Of a DNA stretch of 64,000 nt, positions 1 to 9,762 are shown piece by piece. The notes under the pieces are model-generated. The model was given only the letters and a program-made list of their open reading frames with translations, had not been told where the DNA came from and did no database searches. A program made the position numbers and the translations under genes. Position 1 is the stretch's first letter; each line of letters opens with the position of its first letter. This DNA is from Halobium salinum (GTDB lineage Archaea; Halobacteriota; Halobacteria; Halobacteriales; Haloferacaceae): NCBI RefSeq assembly GCF_026586625.1, contig NZ_JAODIW010000008.1, positions 328,382-392,381 of the forward strand. Reading direction: 5' to 3'.

Positions 1-787
1 AGTCCACGTCGGGGTAGGCGGCGACGTGGGCCGCGTAGGTGCCGGAGGCGCCGCCGAGTTTGCCGGCGAGGTCGTCGGTCGCCCCTCGAACGCGTCCCAT
101 CGCCGTCCCCAGTCGGGCGGCGTAGACGGCCATCTCCTTGCCGAACGTCGTCGGCGTCGCCGGCTGGCCGTGGGTCCGGGCGAGCATCGGCGTCCCGCGG
201 TACTCCCGAGCCATCGCGGTCAGGTCGTCGCGCACGTCGGCGAGTGCGGGGAGGAGGACGTCGTCGACGGCGGGGCGCACGAGCAGGCGCTGAGCGAGGT
301 TGTTCACGTCCTCGCTCGTGAGTCCGAAGTGAATCCAGGGGGAGAGCCGTTCGGCGTCGTCCACGTCGGCCGTTTCGCCGAGTCGCACCCGGAGGAAGTA
401 CTCGACGGCCTTCACGTCGTGGTTCGTCGCCGAGTAACCGGCCGCGCCCTCGGTCTCGAGGCGCTTGACGAGCCGTGCGTCGGCGGCGCCGAAGGACTCG
501 TAGACGTCGCGGACGGCGGCCGCCTCCCCGTCGGAGAGCGAGAGCGGCGTCGCGTCGAGGTCGGCGAGCGCGAGCAGGTACTCGGCCTCGACCTCGACCC
601 GGGCGCGCATCAGGCCGGCCTCGCTGGCGTAGGCGGAGAGCGGCGCCGTTCGGCCAGCGTACCGCCCGTCGAGGGGTGAGACGGCCGCCAGCGGGTCCTC
701 GCGGGAGAGGCCGAAGGCGCCGCCGTCGGTCCCGCCGTCCGCGACGGTCGGCCCGGTGAAGTCGCCTGCGTCGTCGGTGTCGGTCAT
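1..787 (-). CDS. purB: Adenylosuccinate lyase, C-terminus cut off by window edge
   Basis: The enzyme removes fumarate from SAICAR and from adenylosuccinate in purine synthesis. Reading the minus strand from the ATG at 787 gives an open frame to the window edge (about 262 residues seen; the family is usually about 460). The segment SPLDGRY near residue 38 is the family N-terminal signature. TNHDVKAVEY and the HFGLTSEDVNN stretch match the conserved substrate-binding blocks. It points away from the purine fusion gene at 956, so the two share a 168-base divergent intergenic region. Only the C-terminal third is missing, through truncation by the window and not by mutation. Confidence 0.95.
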   Translation of the reverse strand, partial: MTDTDDAGDFTGPTVADGGTDGGAFGLSREDPLAAVSPLDGRYAGRTAPLSAYASEAGLMRARVEVEAEYLLALADLDATPLSLSDGEAAAVRDVYESFGAADARLVKRLETEGAAGYSATNHDVKAVEYFLRVRLGETADVDDAERLSPWIHFGLTSEDVNNLAQRLLVRPAVDDVLLPALADVRDDLTAMAREYRGTPMLARTHGQPATPTTFGKEMAVYAARLGTAMGRVRGATDDLAGKLGGASGTYAAHVAAYPDVD

Positions 788-955
788 GGGTCGGGATGCC
801 CGCGGAGCCCGCAAAAGCGTATCGGTGCGGAAGAACAGTTTCGTGTACAGGTGTGGCCCGAATCGGCCCGGTTCGGGGCGAGAATATCCACGAACGAGTA
901 CAACTCGCCCGCCGCAACCGGAACTGTTTTTCTCGCGGCCGAGGGTCTTTCGCAC

Positions 956-2575
956 ATGCTCACCATCGCCGGTCTCGCGAGCAACCGTGGCCGCAATCTC
1001 CTGAACCTGGCCGACCGCGCCCCCGGCGGGGCGAAACTGGGCGTCGTCGTCTCCAACCGGGAGGACGCACCCATCCTCGACGCCGCGGACGAGCGCGGCA
1101 TCCCGACGGAAGTCGTCGTCCGCGACGAGGACGGCGGCGAGTCCCGCGAGTCCCACGAAGAGCGCATCCTCGAGGCGCTCTCAGACTACGGCGTCGACCT
1201 CGTCTGTCTCGACGGGTACATGCGTGTCCTCACGTCGACGTTCCTCGACGCGGCGCCGACGACGCTGAACGTCCACCCCTCCCTCCTACCGTCGTTCCCG
1301 GGGATGAACGCCCACGAGCAGGTGCTCGACGCCGGCGCCCGCGTCACCGGGTGCACCGTCCACGTCGTGAGCGAGGCGGTCGACGCCGGCCCCATCGTCA
1401 CCCAGGAGTCGGTCCCGGTGTACGAAGACGACGCCGAATCGGACCTCAAGGAGCGCGTCCTCCACGAGGCGGAGTTCCGCGCCTACCCCCGCGCGGTCAA
1501 GTGGTTCGCCGAGGACCGCGTGACGGTCGACGACGCGACGGGGGAGGTGTCAGTCGACGGTGACGACGCCGGCGCCGGCGGGGAGGGGGACGGCGCGTTC
1601 CCCGCCCGCAAGGTCGACTCCTTCGACCGCGAGGCCGACCTGCGGTACGGGGAGAACCCCCACCAGGACGCCGCGCTGTACGCCGACCCGACCTGCGAGG
1701 AGGCGAGCGTCGTCCACGCCGACCAGTTGAACGAGGGCGCGAAGGCGCTGTCGTACAACAACTACAACGACGCCGACGCCGCACTGAACCTCATCAAGGA
1801 GTTCGACGAACCCGCCGCGGCCGTCATCAAGCACACCAACCCCGCCGGCTGTGCGACGAGCGACACCCTCGCCGACGCCTACGACCGCGCGCTCCGGACC
1901 GACGCCAAGAGCGCCTTCGGCGGCATCGTGGCGCTCAACCGCGAGTGCGACGCCGAGACCGCCGAGCAGGTGGTCGACTCGTTCAAGGAGGTCGTCGTCG
2001 CCCCCGGCTACACCGACGACGCGCTCTCCGTCCTCCGGGAGAAGGAGAACCTCCGCGTGCTCGACGTGGGCGACGCGGACGCCCTCGGCGACGTGAGCGA
2101 ACGCTACACCGAGAAGGACCTCGTCGGCGGTCGACTCGTGCAGGAGCGCGACCTCTCCGCGCCGACGGTCGAGGACCTCGAAGTCGTCACCGAGCGCGAG
2201 CCCACCGACGAGGAGCTGGAGACGATGCTGTTCGCGTGGAAGACGCTCAAGCACGTGAAGTCGAACGGCATCGTGTTCGCGACCGGTACCGAGACGGTCG
2301 GCGTCGGGACGGGGCAGGTCTCCCGCGTCGACGCCGTGAAACTGGCCGCGATGAAGGCCGAGAAAGATGCAGATGGAAAGTCCGCGGAGGGCGCCGTGAT
2401 GGCTTCGGACGCGTTCTTCCCGTTCCCGGACGGCATCGAGGAGGCCGTCGACGCCGGCGTCGACGCCGTGATTCAGCCCGGTGGCTCGGTGAACGACGAC
2501 GACGTCATCGAAGCGGCGGACGAACACGACGTGGCGATGGCGTTCACCGGGAGTCGGTGCTTTAGACACGACTGA
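956..2575 (+). CDS. purNH: Bifunctional GAR transformylase / AICAR transformylase
   Basis: This 539-residue protein carries two formyl-transfer steps of purine synthesis. Residues 1-190 are a PurN-type domain: NVHPSLLPSFPG near 105 supplies the Asn and His, and VDAGPIV near 142 the Asp. From about 219 onward it is the AICAR transformylase half of PurH (RYGENPHQ near 226, IKHTNPAG near 290, TGSRCFRHD at the C-terminus). The usual N-terminal IMP cyclohydrolase domain of bacterial PurH is absent. Archaea generally use PurO for that step (family knowledge). The frame stays open upstream to 851, but homology begins at the ATG at 956, 23 nt after a T-rich element (925-933). Confidence 0.95.
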   Translation: MLTIAGLASNRGRNLLNLADRAPGGAKLGVVVSNREDAPILDAADERGIPTEVVVRDEDGGESRESHEERILEALSDYGVDLVCLDGYMRVLTSTFLDAAPTTLNVHPSLLPSFPGMNAHEQVLDAGARVTGCTVHVVSEAVDAGPIVTQESVPVYEDDAESDLKERVLHEAEFRAYPRAVKWFAEDRVTVDDATGEVSVDGDDAGAGGEGDGAFPARKVDSFDREADLRYGENPHQDAALYADPTCEEASVVHADQLNEGAKALSYNNYNDADAALNLIKEFDEPAAAVIKHTNPAGCATSDTLADAYDRALRTDAKSAFGGIVALNRECDAETAEQVVDSFKEVVVAPGYTDDALSVLREKENLRVLDVGDADALGDVSERYTEKDLVGGRLVQERDLSAPTVEDLEVVTEREPTDEELETMLFAWKTLKHVKSNGIVFATGTETVGVGTGQVSRVDAVKLAAMKAEKDADGKSAEGAVMASDAFFPFPDGIEEAVDAGVDAVIQPGGSVNDDDVIEAADEHDVAMAFTGSRCFRHD

Positions 2576-2600
2576 ACGGGGTGAAGGAGGGTCTAAAGTT

Positions 2601-2627
2601 CGGAAGACGACCATAGGGAGTCTTCCG
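2601..2627. terminator. 8-bp inverted repeat after purNH
   Basis: CGGAAGAC (2601-2608) is perfectly complementary to GTCTTCCG (2620-2627) across an 11-base loop, 25 bases past the purNH stop. It may act as a transcript end or processing hairpin. It lies between two diverged copies of the purNH 3' end, so it may instead be a by-product of that duplication. No T-run follows it. Confidence 0.4.
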
Positions 2628-2686
2628 GTGTTTCAGGCACGACTGAGCGGTGTGAAGTCGGCCCCGGCACACGGGAGGCGACGCAG

Positions 2687-3070
2687 CTACTCCTCGCCGT
2701 CGCCGTCGATGGGAACGTCGGTCCCCACCGCGGAATCGACGTGGTCGTCGCCGTCGGCGGCGGTCCCGTCGATAGGTACGTCGGTTCCCTCTCCGGGGCG
2801 GACGGGGTCGACGCGGTCGGTACGGCCGACGTTCCGACCACCCCGTTCGTCGCCGACTCTCTCGGCGAGGTCGAGGGCGGTCTTCACGGCGCCGTACGTG
2901 TCGACACCGGTGCGCTCGTCCGGAGCGTCGCGAACCCCGGTACGGCGTTTCGCGAGGCGGTACCCCACGAACCCGCCGGCGGCGGCGCCGGCGACGACGG
3001 CGCCGGCCGTCCCGTAGTGTCGAAAACCGTGCTTCGCGGCCCACCGTGCGAGTGTCGTCTCTTCGGTCAT
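2687..3070 (-). CDS. Small acidic protein with one glycine-rich membrane segment
   Basis: 127 residues from the ATG at 3070. Residues 15-40 form a Gly/Ala-rich hydrophobic stretch (GAVVAGAAAGGFVGYRLAKR), which looks like a glycine-zipper membrane helix. The C-terminal half is acidic and has two near-repeats of GTDVPIDG. The frame is open further upstream to 3199, but the MTEETTL start fits better. I do not recognise a function. It converges on purNH and is divergent from the VOC gene at 3165. Confidence 0.75.
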   Translation of the reverse strand: MTEETTLARWAAKHGFRHYGTAGAVVAGAAAGGFVGYRLAKRRTGVRDAPDERTGVDTYGAVKTALDLAERVGDERGGRNVGRTDRVDPVRPGEGTDVPIDGTAADGDDHVDSAVGTDVPIDGDGEE

Positions 3071-3164
3071 CGGACCGCGGTAGGCCACTGTCGCGTTTCT
3101 ACCTTCCGCCTGTGTGAACAGGGTTCCCGGTGAGTTGATACGTCGAGTTCGCGTCCGTCGCGAC

Positions 3165-3611
3165 ATGGTTTCGGACGAGCACACCCACGACACGCCCATC
3201 GCCGGCCTCGGCGAAATCGCCCTCCGCGTCGACGACCTCGACGCGATGGCGACGTTCTACGAGGAGGTCGTCGGCCTCCGGCGGATGGAGCGCTCGGAGA
3301 CGATGGCGTTCTTCGACGTCGCGGCGGGAGTCGAGGGCCACACCCAGATTCTCGCGCTGTTCGACCGGAGCGAGCGCCAGGCCCACCCGCCCGAGTCGGG
3401 CCGGAGCACGCTCGACCACTTCGCGTTCGGCATCCCGCTCGACGCCTACGAGGACGAACGCGAGCGTCTGCGAGGCCACGGCATCGACCCCGAGGAGACG
3501 ACGTTCGAGTGGGTGTCGTGGCGGTCGCTGTTCTTCTACGACCCGGAGGGGAACCACGTCGAACTCGTCGCGTACGACCCCGACGCGGGCGAGGCGCCGC
3601 CGCGGGAGTAG
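3165..3611 (+). CDS. VOC-fold (glyoxalase/dioxygenase superfamily) protein
   Basis: 148 residues with one glyoxalase/bleomycin-resistance type module pair. It opens with GEIALRVDDLDAM and continues FYEEVVGL. The central LDHFAFGIP gives a likely metal-ligand His, and PEGNHVELVAYD near the end gives a likely ligand Glu. Members bind a divalent metal and act on small substrates; the substrate cannot be read from sequence. The ATG at 3165 is chosen over the upstream in-frame start at 3114 because the VOC homology begins just after it and a TATA-like ttgatacg lies about 30 bases upstream. Confidence 0.85.
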   Translation: MVSDEHTHDTPIAGLGEIALRVDDLDAMATFYEEVVGLRRMERSETMAFFDVAAGVEGHTQILALFDRSERQAHPPESGRSTLDHFAFGIPLDAYEDERERLRGHGIDPEETTFEWVSWRSLFFYDPEGNHVELVAYDPDAGEAPPRE

Positions 3612-3695
3612 CTCGCGCAGGTGGGCGGCGTCGGCGGGCCGCCGAGACGACCCGACCACGACAGGTTCATCCGTCCGACACTCCGAGACGGAGTA

Positions 3696-4520
3696 ATGGC
3701 CACGCGACGGTCGCTCCTCGCGGCGCTCGCCGGCTTCGTCGGCGGCGCCGGGGCGGCGACGTACACGGAGTACCCCGAGCGCTGGGACCTCCCCGACAGC
3801 ACCCCGCTCCCGCCGATTCCAGAGCAGGAAGAGCGGACGCCGATGCCGACGCCCGAACCCGGCGAGGCGCCCGACCCGGACTCGCTTCGCGGCCGCGCCC
3901 GACAAGAGGGCCTGGAGGCTAGGCCCGGTGTCGTCTACCTCGAAATCGACCGCGGCGGCGGACGCTACGGCGCCGGCACGGGCTGGGTGCTCGACGAGGG
4001 ACGCATCGTCACCAACGGTCACGTCGTCGGGGCCGCGACGGACGTGACCTGCTACACGCTGGCGGGTGAGCGCCTCGAAGTCGAGGTGGTCGGGACGAGC
4101 CAACGCCCGGACGTAGCCCTCCTCGCCACCGACGACCCGGTGCCGGCGACGCTCCCGACTGGGTCGAGCGACGACCTCGAGTCCGACCAGCCGCTCGTGC
4201 AGGTCGGCCACCCGGGCGGCGTCGGCTACTGGGTCATCTCTCTCGGTCGGCTCCGACGCGGTCGAGGGTTCGGCTTCGTCGGCGGCGACCAACTGGTCTC
4301 GACGGTGCCGAGCGCGCAGGGCTCCAGTGGCTCCCCGCTCCTGAACCTCGACGGCGAGGTCGTGGGCCTGACCTACGCGGGCGTGCCGGAGACGACCCGC
4401 CGACCGGGGTCGGCGCCCGAGCCGAGCGACCCCCGCGTGCGGGAGTCCTTCGAGGTCGACACCGACTCGCTGCACGTCCCCGTCGAGACGGTGCTCGAGA
4501 CGGTCGCGGACTGGGGCTGA
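3696..4520 (+). CDS. Exported trypsin-like serine protease
   Basis: 274 residues. The N-terminus MATRRSLLAALAG with a short hydrophobic stretch is a twin-arginine export signal, followed by a Pro/Glu-rich linker. The protease core has the S1-type triad: His in TNGHVVG (about 112), Asp in RPDVALLATDD (about 144), Ser in AQGSSGSPLLN (about 211). This matches HtrA/DegP-like cores, but no PDZ domain follows, and the protein ends about 65 residues after the Ser. It probably acts at the cell surface. Start at 3696 places the RR motif at residue 4; the longer frame from 3621 would bury it. Confidence 0.88.
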   Translation: MATRRSLLAALAGFVGGAGAATYTEYPERWDLPDSTPLPPIPEQEERTPMPTPEPGEAPDPDSLRGRARQEGLEARPGVVYLEIDRGGGRYGAGTGWVLDEGRIVTNGHVVGAATDVTCYTLAGERLEVEVVGTSQRPDVALLATDDPVPATLPTGSSDDLESDQPLVQVGHPGGVGYWVISLGRLRRGRGFGFVGGDQLVSTVPSAQGSSGSPLLNLDGEVVGLTYAGVPETTRRPGSAPEPSDPRVRESFEVDTDSLHVPVETVLETVADWG

Positions 4521-4598
4521 GCGTCGCGGAGGCGACGCCGGAGGGTCGGCGCCACCCGGTCCGACACGCCTAAGCGACCGCCCTCACTCTCCGAGAGC

Positions 4599-7142
4599 AT
4601 GCAGTACCACGAGGCGGCGAACTTCCTGTTCGACCTCCGCCGGTTCCGGGTGAAACCCGGCACGGAGTCGATTCGGGAGCTGCTCGCACACCTCGGCGAC
4701 CCCCACTCCGAGGTCGACTTCGTCCAGGTCGCGGGGTCGAACGGGAAAGGGAGCACGGCGAGGATGGTGGAGTCGGTCTGTCGCGAGGCGGGACTCCGGA
4801 CGGGCCTCTACACCTCCCCACACTTCGACGACCTCCGCGAGCGAATCCGCATCGACGGCCGGAAGATGACGAAGGGAGCCGTGGCGACGTTCGTCGCGGC
4901 GGCGAAGCCGTTCCTCGTCGAGCGGGCCGCCGCCGGGAAGCCGCTCACCTTCTTCGAGGTCGTCACCGCGATGGGGCTCTGGCAGTTCGGCCGACGCGAG
5001 GTCGACCTGGCCGTCCTCGAAGTCGGGATGGGCGGCGAACTCGACGCGACGAGCGTCGTCTCACCCGTCGCGAGCGCGGTGACGAACGTGACGCTCGAAC
5101 ACACCGCCGTCCTCGGCGACACCGTAGCGGAGATAGCGACGACGAAGGCCGCCGTCGCCCCCGACGGCGCGCCGCTCGTCACCGCCGCGACCGGCGAGGC
5201 GCTCGACGTGCTCCGCAGGGAGGCCGGCGAGCTCCTCGTGGTCGGCGAGACGGGAGCGGACGGCGACGGGGACGGAGACGGGAGCGGTGGTCGGGCCACA
5301 GAATCCGAAGCGGACCTCCTCGTCGACTACGAGGGACGAATCAACGACCAAGAGTCGCGAGTCACCGTCGTCGACGACGAGCGGACGCTCTCGGCCCGGC
5401 TCCCGCTAATCGGGGCGTATCAGGCGTCGAACGCGGGCGTCGCGGTCGCGCTCGCACGGCAGGTGCTCGGCGCCGACACCGACGACGAGACGGTGGCACG
5501 GGGGCTCCGAAACGCCCACTGGCCGGGTCGATTCGAGGTCGTCGAACGCGAGCCGACGGTGGTGCTCGACGGCGCACACAACCCCGGCGCCTGCGCGGAG
5601 CTCGCCCGAACGGTCGACGAGTTCGACGTCGACGGCCTACACCTCGTGTTCGCCGCGATGCACGACAAGGACCACGCCGGGATGGCGGCGGCGCTCCCCG
5701 ACGCCGACTCCGTCGTCACCTGCCGTCCGGCTATCGACCGCGCCGAGGACCCCGAGGTACTCGCGCGGGTCTTCCGGAACGACGGCGTCGACGACGTGCG
5801 CGTCGTGGACACGGTCGCGGACGCGGTCCGCGACGCGCGAGAACGCGCCGCACCCGGCGAGTTCGTGCTCGTCACTGGCTCGCTCTTCCTCGTCGCCGAG
5901 GCCCGCGCGCCCTACTCCCGGGTGACGGTGCCGAGGACGGTACAGGACCGCGACGACGCGAGCCGGGTGCTCGCCGGCGCCGACGTGACCGCCGAGGACC
6001 GCGAACGGACGGCCGACGAGACCGTCCACCGGACGGTACGGACGCGCGTCCAGCGCCGGCAGGCACGGGAACTCCGCGCCGAGATGCTCGACGTCGGCGG
6101 CGCCTGTGTGAGTTCGGGCCTGCGAAGCGGCGGCGAACTGGTCGAGGTCGTGCTGTCGGGGACGCTCGCGCAGTTTGCGGCGTTGGTCGACGCGCTCGAC
6201 GGTCAGGGATTGGGGTTGTCGGGCGTCGCCGCCGAACTCGCCGCGTCGGTCGGCCTCGACAGCCCGGCCGGTCTCGACGACCCGGTCGACACCGACACCG
6301 ACCGGGAGCGCGACGGCTACCCGTGGGCGGACCGGACGGCCGTGATGGGTATCCTGAACGTCACCCCCGACTCCTTCCACGACGGCGGCGAGTACCTCGA
6401 TCCCGGGGTAGCCATCGACAGGGCGACGGAGATGGTCGGCGCCGGCGCCGACGTCATCGACGTGGGCGGCGAGTCCACCCGCCCCGGCGCCGACCCGGTC
6501 ACCGTCGACGAGGAGAAACGCCGGGTCCTCCCCGTCGTCGAGGCGCTCGTCGACCTCGACGTGACCGTCTCGGTCGACACGCGCCGGGCGGAAGTCGGCG
6601 AGGCCGCACTCGACGCCGGCGCCGACGTGCTCAACGACGTGACCGGGCTATCCGACCCTGAGATGCGCTTTCTCGCCGCCGAGCGGGAGGTGCCGGTCAT
6701 CGTGATGCACAGCATCGACGCGCCCGTCGTCCCCGGGAAGGACGTCGAGTACGACGACGTGGTCGAGGACGTAATCGCCGAACTCCGCGAGCGCGTCCTG
6801 CTCGCCGAGAAGGCCGGGATTCCGAGAGCGCGAGTGGTCGTCGACCCCGGCCTCGGCTTCGGGAAGTCGAAGGCGGAGAACTTCGAACTGCTCGGGCGAC
6901 TGGAGGAGTTCCGCGCGCTCGGCTGTCCGGTCCTCGTCGGCCACTCCCACAAGTCGATGTTCGAACTCGTCGGCGGCGACGGCGGCGACGACCTGCCGAG
7001 CACGGTCGCCGGGTCGGCAGTCGCGGCCGCGAACGGCGCCGACCTCGTCCGCGTCCACGACGTGGCGGAGAACGTCCGGGCGGTCCGGGTCGCGGAGGCT
7101 GCGAGCGACCCGTCGCAGTTCGGGGACGAGAGTCAGGACTGA
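4599..7142 (+). CDS. folCP: FolC-FolP fusion: folylpolyglutamate synthase / dihydropteroate synthase
   Basis: 847 residues joining two folate-pathway enzymes. The N-terminal Mur-ligase-like FolC part has the ATP loop [13 protein letters not shown] near residue 43, [12 protein letters not shown] near 70 and LDGAHNPGA near 323. The C-terminal part is dihydropteroate synthase: [15 protein letters not shown] near 582, [13 protein letters not shown] near 620, and [10 protein letters not shown] near 747. Between them, about residues 430-575, is a segment I cannot assign. FolC-FolP fusions are known from haloarchaea. The upstream neighbour ends at 4520, so it is probably transcribed on its own. Confidence 0.95.
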   Translation: MQYHEAANFLFDLRRFRVKPGTESIRELLAHLGDPHSEVDFVQVAGSNGKGSTARMVESVCREAGLRTGLYTSPHFDDLRERIRIDGRKMTKGAVATFVAAAKPFLVERAAAGKPLTFFEVVTAMGLWQFGRREVDLAVLEVGMGGELDATSVVSPVASAVTNVTLEHTAVLGDTVAEIATTKAAVAPDGAPLVTAATGEALDVLRREAGELLVVGETGADGDGDGDGSGGRATESEADLLVDYEGRINDQESRVTVVDDERTLSARLPLIGAYQASNAGVAVALARQVLGADTDDETVARGLRNAHWPGRFEVVEREPTVVLDGAHNPGACAELARTVDEFDVDGLHLVFAAMHDKDHAGMAAALPDADSVVTCRPAIDRAEDPEVLARVFRNDGVDDVRVVDTVADAVRDARERAAPGEFVLVTGSLFLVAEARAPYSRVTVPRTVQDRDDASRVLAGADVTAEDRERTADETVHRTVRTRVQRRQARELRAEMLDVGGACVSSGLRSGGELVEVVLSGTLAQFAALVDALDGQGLGLSGVAAELAASVGLDSPAGLDDPVDTDTDRERDGYPWADRTAVMGILNVTPDSFHDGGEYLDPGVAIDRATEMVGAGADVIDVGGESTRPGADPVTVDEEKRRVLPVVEALVDLDVTVSVDTRRAEVGEAALDAGADVLNDVTGLSDPEMRFLAAEREVPVIVMHSIDAPVVPGKDVEYDDVVEDVIAELRERVLLAEKAGIPRARVVVDPGLGFGKSKAENFELLGRLEEFRALGCPVLVGHSHKSMFELVGGDGGDDLPSTVAGSAVAAANGADLVRVHDVAENVRAVRVAEAASDPSQFGDESQD

Positions 7143-7476
7143 GGGCTGGGCAGTGTGGCACAGATGGGGCGAACAGGCGACTCGTCGAGGACCGGAGACG
7201 GGTGTCGCACTCGTCGGACCAGGACTCCGCGGCGGAGTCTCGACCGTCGTCGGAACGGCTGGCGGGCCGTCCCGATGTCGGACCGCTCCGGGTGGGTGGT
7301 CAGGACACGACGGTCGTGGTCCCGGCACCGTACTTCAACTCCCGTGTCGAGGCCCGGGCTCGATTCGTCCCCGGTTCGCCTCGTGGCCTCGGCCCCGACC
7401 CGTCTCCGGTTCGCTCGCGGCGACGACGAATCCGAAACACGAAACGTTGAAACGCCCGACCCCGGAACGTAGAGCC
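7143..7476. other. Intergenic region without a supported gene
   Basis: 334 bases between folCP and rpoL. Open frames run through it in several phases, as everywhere in this GC-rich DNA, but none has a recognisable motif. The last 40 bases are more A-rich (gaaacacgaaacgttgaaac) and probably hold the rpoL promoter. Confidence 0.6.
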
Positions 7477-7761
7477 ATGGAACTGCGGGTCATCGACAAG
7501 ACCGACGAGGAACTCCGGATGGAGGTAGCCGGCGAGGACCACACGTTCATGAACGTACTGAAGGGCGCACTGCTGGAGACGGAGGGTGTCGCGGCCGCGA
7601 CGTACGACGTGAACCCCGAGCAGTCCGGGGGGCAGACCGACCCCATCCTCTCGGTGAAGACAGAGGGCGGTCTCGACCCGCTCGACGCCGTCGCCGAGGC
7701 CTCCCGCCGCGTCCAGGACATGACCGCCGACTTCTACGACGCCTTCGAGGCCGCGCTGTAG
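7477..7761 (+). CDS. rpoL: DNA-directed RNA polymerase subunit L
   Basis: 94 residues, the normal length of archaeal Rpo11 (RpoL), which pairs with RpoD in RNA polymerase assembly. The signatures [13 protein letters not shown] near residue 24 and the central [10 protein letters not shown] are typical. An upstream in-frame extension to 7153 is rejected because the family begins at [10 protein letters not shown]. It stands alone between folCP and a membrane protein gene. Confidence 0.96.
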   Translation: MELRVIDKTDEELRMEVAGEDHTFMNVLKGALLETEGVAAATYDVNPEQSGGQTDPILSVKTEGGLDPLDAVAEASRRVQDMTADFYDAFEAAL

Positions 7762-7885
7762 GCGCCGCTCCCGTCCCGAGGGCCGATAGACACAACCACG
7801 GCGAGGCCGTCTTTCCGCCAACGACGCGGGCGCGGATTCAGCTCCGAACACGGAGGAGCCGTGGACCCCCGTCGACGCTACACAC

Positions 7886-8920
7886 ATGTCTCAAGCGTCA
7901 GAAACGTCCGGAGTGAACGCGTCGGTCGACAGGAAGACCGTCGCGAAGGCGCTCGCCGGGTTCGTCGTCGCCGGAGTCGTCCTCTACCTGTTCGGCCGGG
8001 TCATCGGCTGGGCGGAGATAACGCGGACGCTCCGGGACGCGAACTTCGCGTGGGTAGCCGCCGCCTGCGGGTCGAGCCTCCTCTGTTTACTGGTGTGGTC
8101 GAAGTCGTGGGACGTCATTCTCCACCTCCTCGACGTCCACATCCCGTGGCGGTCGCTCGTTCCGACGTACCTCGCGGCGACGTTCGCGGACTACGTCACG
8201 CCGTTCGGCAAGGCCGGGGGGAGCCCGTTCATCGCCTACATTCTCTCGGCGGACGACCGCGCGAACTACCAGGAGAGCCTCGCCGGTGTCGTCACCGCCG
8301 ACCTGCTGAACCTCCTCCCCTTCTTTACGTTCGCCGGCGTGGGGTTCGTCGCCCTGCTGGTGCAGAATCGCGTCCCGCAGAACGCGCGGGGGCTCATCGT
8401 CGGCCTCGCAGTTCTCGCCGTCGCCATGCCGCTCATCATCTACCTGAGCTACCGCAGACGCGACTTCGTCGAGGGGCTCGTAGTCAAGGTCGTCGGACCG
8501 ATCGCCAGGCGGACGGAGCGCATCGACGCCGAGAAGATTCGCGACCGGGTCGACGGGTTCTACGACCGCATCGACATCATCGGCGGCAACCCCCGTGTGA
8601 TGGTGCACACGCTCGTCTACGCCTTCGTTGGCTGGGTGCTGTTCGCCGCCCCGCTGTACCTCAGCGCGCGGTCGCTGGGCATCACCATCGACCCGCTCAT
8701 CGTGCTGTTCATCGTCCCCGCGAGCACGCTCGCCGGCGTCACCCCCACCCCCGGCGGACTGGGCGGCGTCGAGGCGGCCATCGTCGGTCTCCTCGTCGCG
8801 CTCACGCCGCTCGGCACGGGGACGGCCGCCGCGGTCGCGCTGCTGTACCGGGTAGCGAGCTACTGGTTCGTCGTGCTCGTCGGCGGCGTCGCGACCGGGT
8901 ACGAAATCTACGCGCACTGA
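7886..8920 (+). CDS. UPF0104/LPG-synthase-type membrane protein
   Basis: 344 residues with about eight hydrophobic segments. The motif TPFGKAGGSPFIAYIL near residue 110, TADLLNLLPFF near 139, and the late TPTPGGLGGVEAAIVGL near 287 are hallmarks of the flippase-like UPF0104 family related to the membrane part of lysylphosphatidylglycerol synthase. In haloarchaea members such as AglD-associated proteins act in lipid-linked sugar transfer, but the exact role here is unknown. A paralogue lies at 51673-52716 on the other strand. Confidence 0.88.
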   Translation: MSQASETSGVNASVDRKTVAKALAGFVVAGVVLYLFGRVIGWAEITRTLRDANFAWVAAACGSSLLCLLVWSKSWDVILHLLDVHIPWRSLVPTYLAATFADYVTPFGKAGGSPFIAYILSADDRANYQESLAGVVTADLLNLLPFFTFAGVGFVALLVQNRVPQNARGLIVGLAVLAVAMPLIIYLSYRRRDFVEGLVVKVVGPIARRTERIDAEKIRDRVDGFYDRIDIIGGNPRVMVHTLVYAFVGWVLFAAPLYLSARSLGITIDPLIVLFIVPASTLAGVTPTPGGLGGVEAAIVGLLVALTPLGTGTAAAVALLYRVASYWFVVLVGGVATGYEIYAH

Positions 8921-8972
8921 GTCGGCCAAGTGGGTGACGCCGGTCGGCACTACGGTGCCGTCTCCGACCGCG

Positions 8973-9551
8973 TCAGCCCCGGTGGCTCTCGCTCCCCTCG
9001 TACGTCTTCTCGCCGGCCTCGATTCGGGTCTCGAGCCAGTTCGAGGCCGGGACGAGCGGGCACTCGTAGGCCGCGGAGTACGCACAGAACGGGTTGTACG
9101 CGCGGTTGAAGTCGACCACCCAGCGGCCGTCGTCGGTCCGGTCTTCGTCGGCGTCGAGGTCGACGTACCGACCCGCGCCGTACGTCTCCTCGCCGCTGGT
9201 CCCGTCGCGGAAGGGGAGCCAGAACCCCTCGTCTTCGTCGTCGCCGGCGTTTCGGAACGCCCGAAGGGTGTGCTCCTCCTCGTCGAGGTCGAAGCGGAAG
9301 ACCCCCCACGCGACGTACTCGCGGACGCCGTCGGTCGTCGTCTCGACGGTGAGCGTCTCCTTCTCGTCTGCCTCCTGCAGGTCGAGTTCGAAGCGGTACG
9401 CCGGGTCGGGGTCGAAGTAGTCGAGCCCCTCGAACCCCTCGCGTTCCCCCTCCGGGAGCGGGGAGTGGGGGTGCTCACGCAGGAACTCGTCTTTCTCGTC
9501 GCGGTGGGTCTGGAGGTCGGACCGCCAGTCGTTCTCGGATACGTGAGACAT
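8973..9551 (-). CDS. DUF1684 protein
   Basis: 192 residues, soluble and acidic. It has the family blocks WLPFRDGTSGEETYGAGRY near residue 118 and VVDFNRAYNPFCAYS near 149, then CPLVPASNW. DUF1684 proteins occur in bacteria and haloarchaea and have no established activity. The gene converges on the UPF0104 gene at 7886-8920 and is followed upstream by the DUF1059 gene on the same strand. Confidence 0.9.
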   Translation of the reverse strand: MSHVSENDWRSDLQTHRDEKDEFLREHPHSPLPEGEREGFEGLDYFDPDPAYRFELDLQEADEKETLTVETTTDGVREYVAWGVFRFDLDEEEHTLRAFRNAGDDEDEGFWLPFRDGTSGEETYGAGRYVDLDADEDRTDDGRWVVDFNRAYNPFCAYSAAYECPLVPASNWLETRIEAGEKTYEGSESHRG

Positions 9552-9762
9552 GGGGAGGTAGTACGCGTCGCCGCGTTATCAACTCGGTCCCTCCGCCCCG
9601 ACGCGGCGCCGGAGCGTTCGGTGAGGCTGTTCTCCCGTACCGAACCGCAATCGACGCTCTCGAGGCGACGCGACGACGACGGGTGAAAATCGGGGGACTG
9701 GATGGACCGAACCGGCCCGGACCGGACGTGTGGACGCGGACACCGAGTCGGGTCGGCCGGTC

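Noticed and set aside
1550-2614. 354-residue frame antisense to purNH
   Set aside because: High GC removes stop codons on the opposite strand; the product is Val/Asp/Gly-rich without any motif, and the sense gene is certain.
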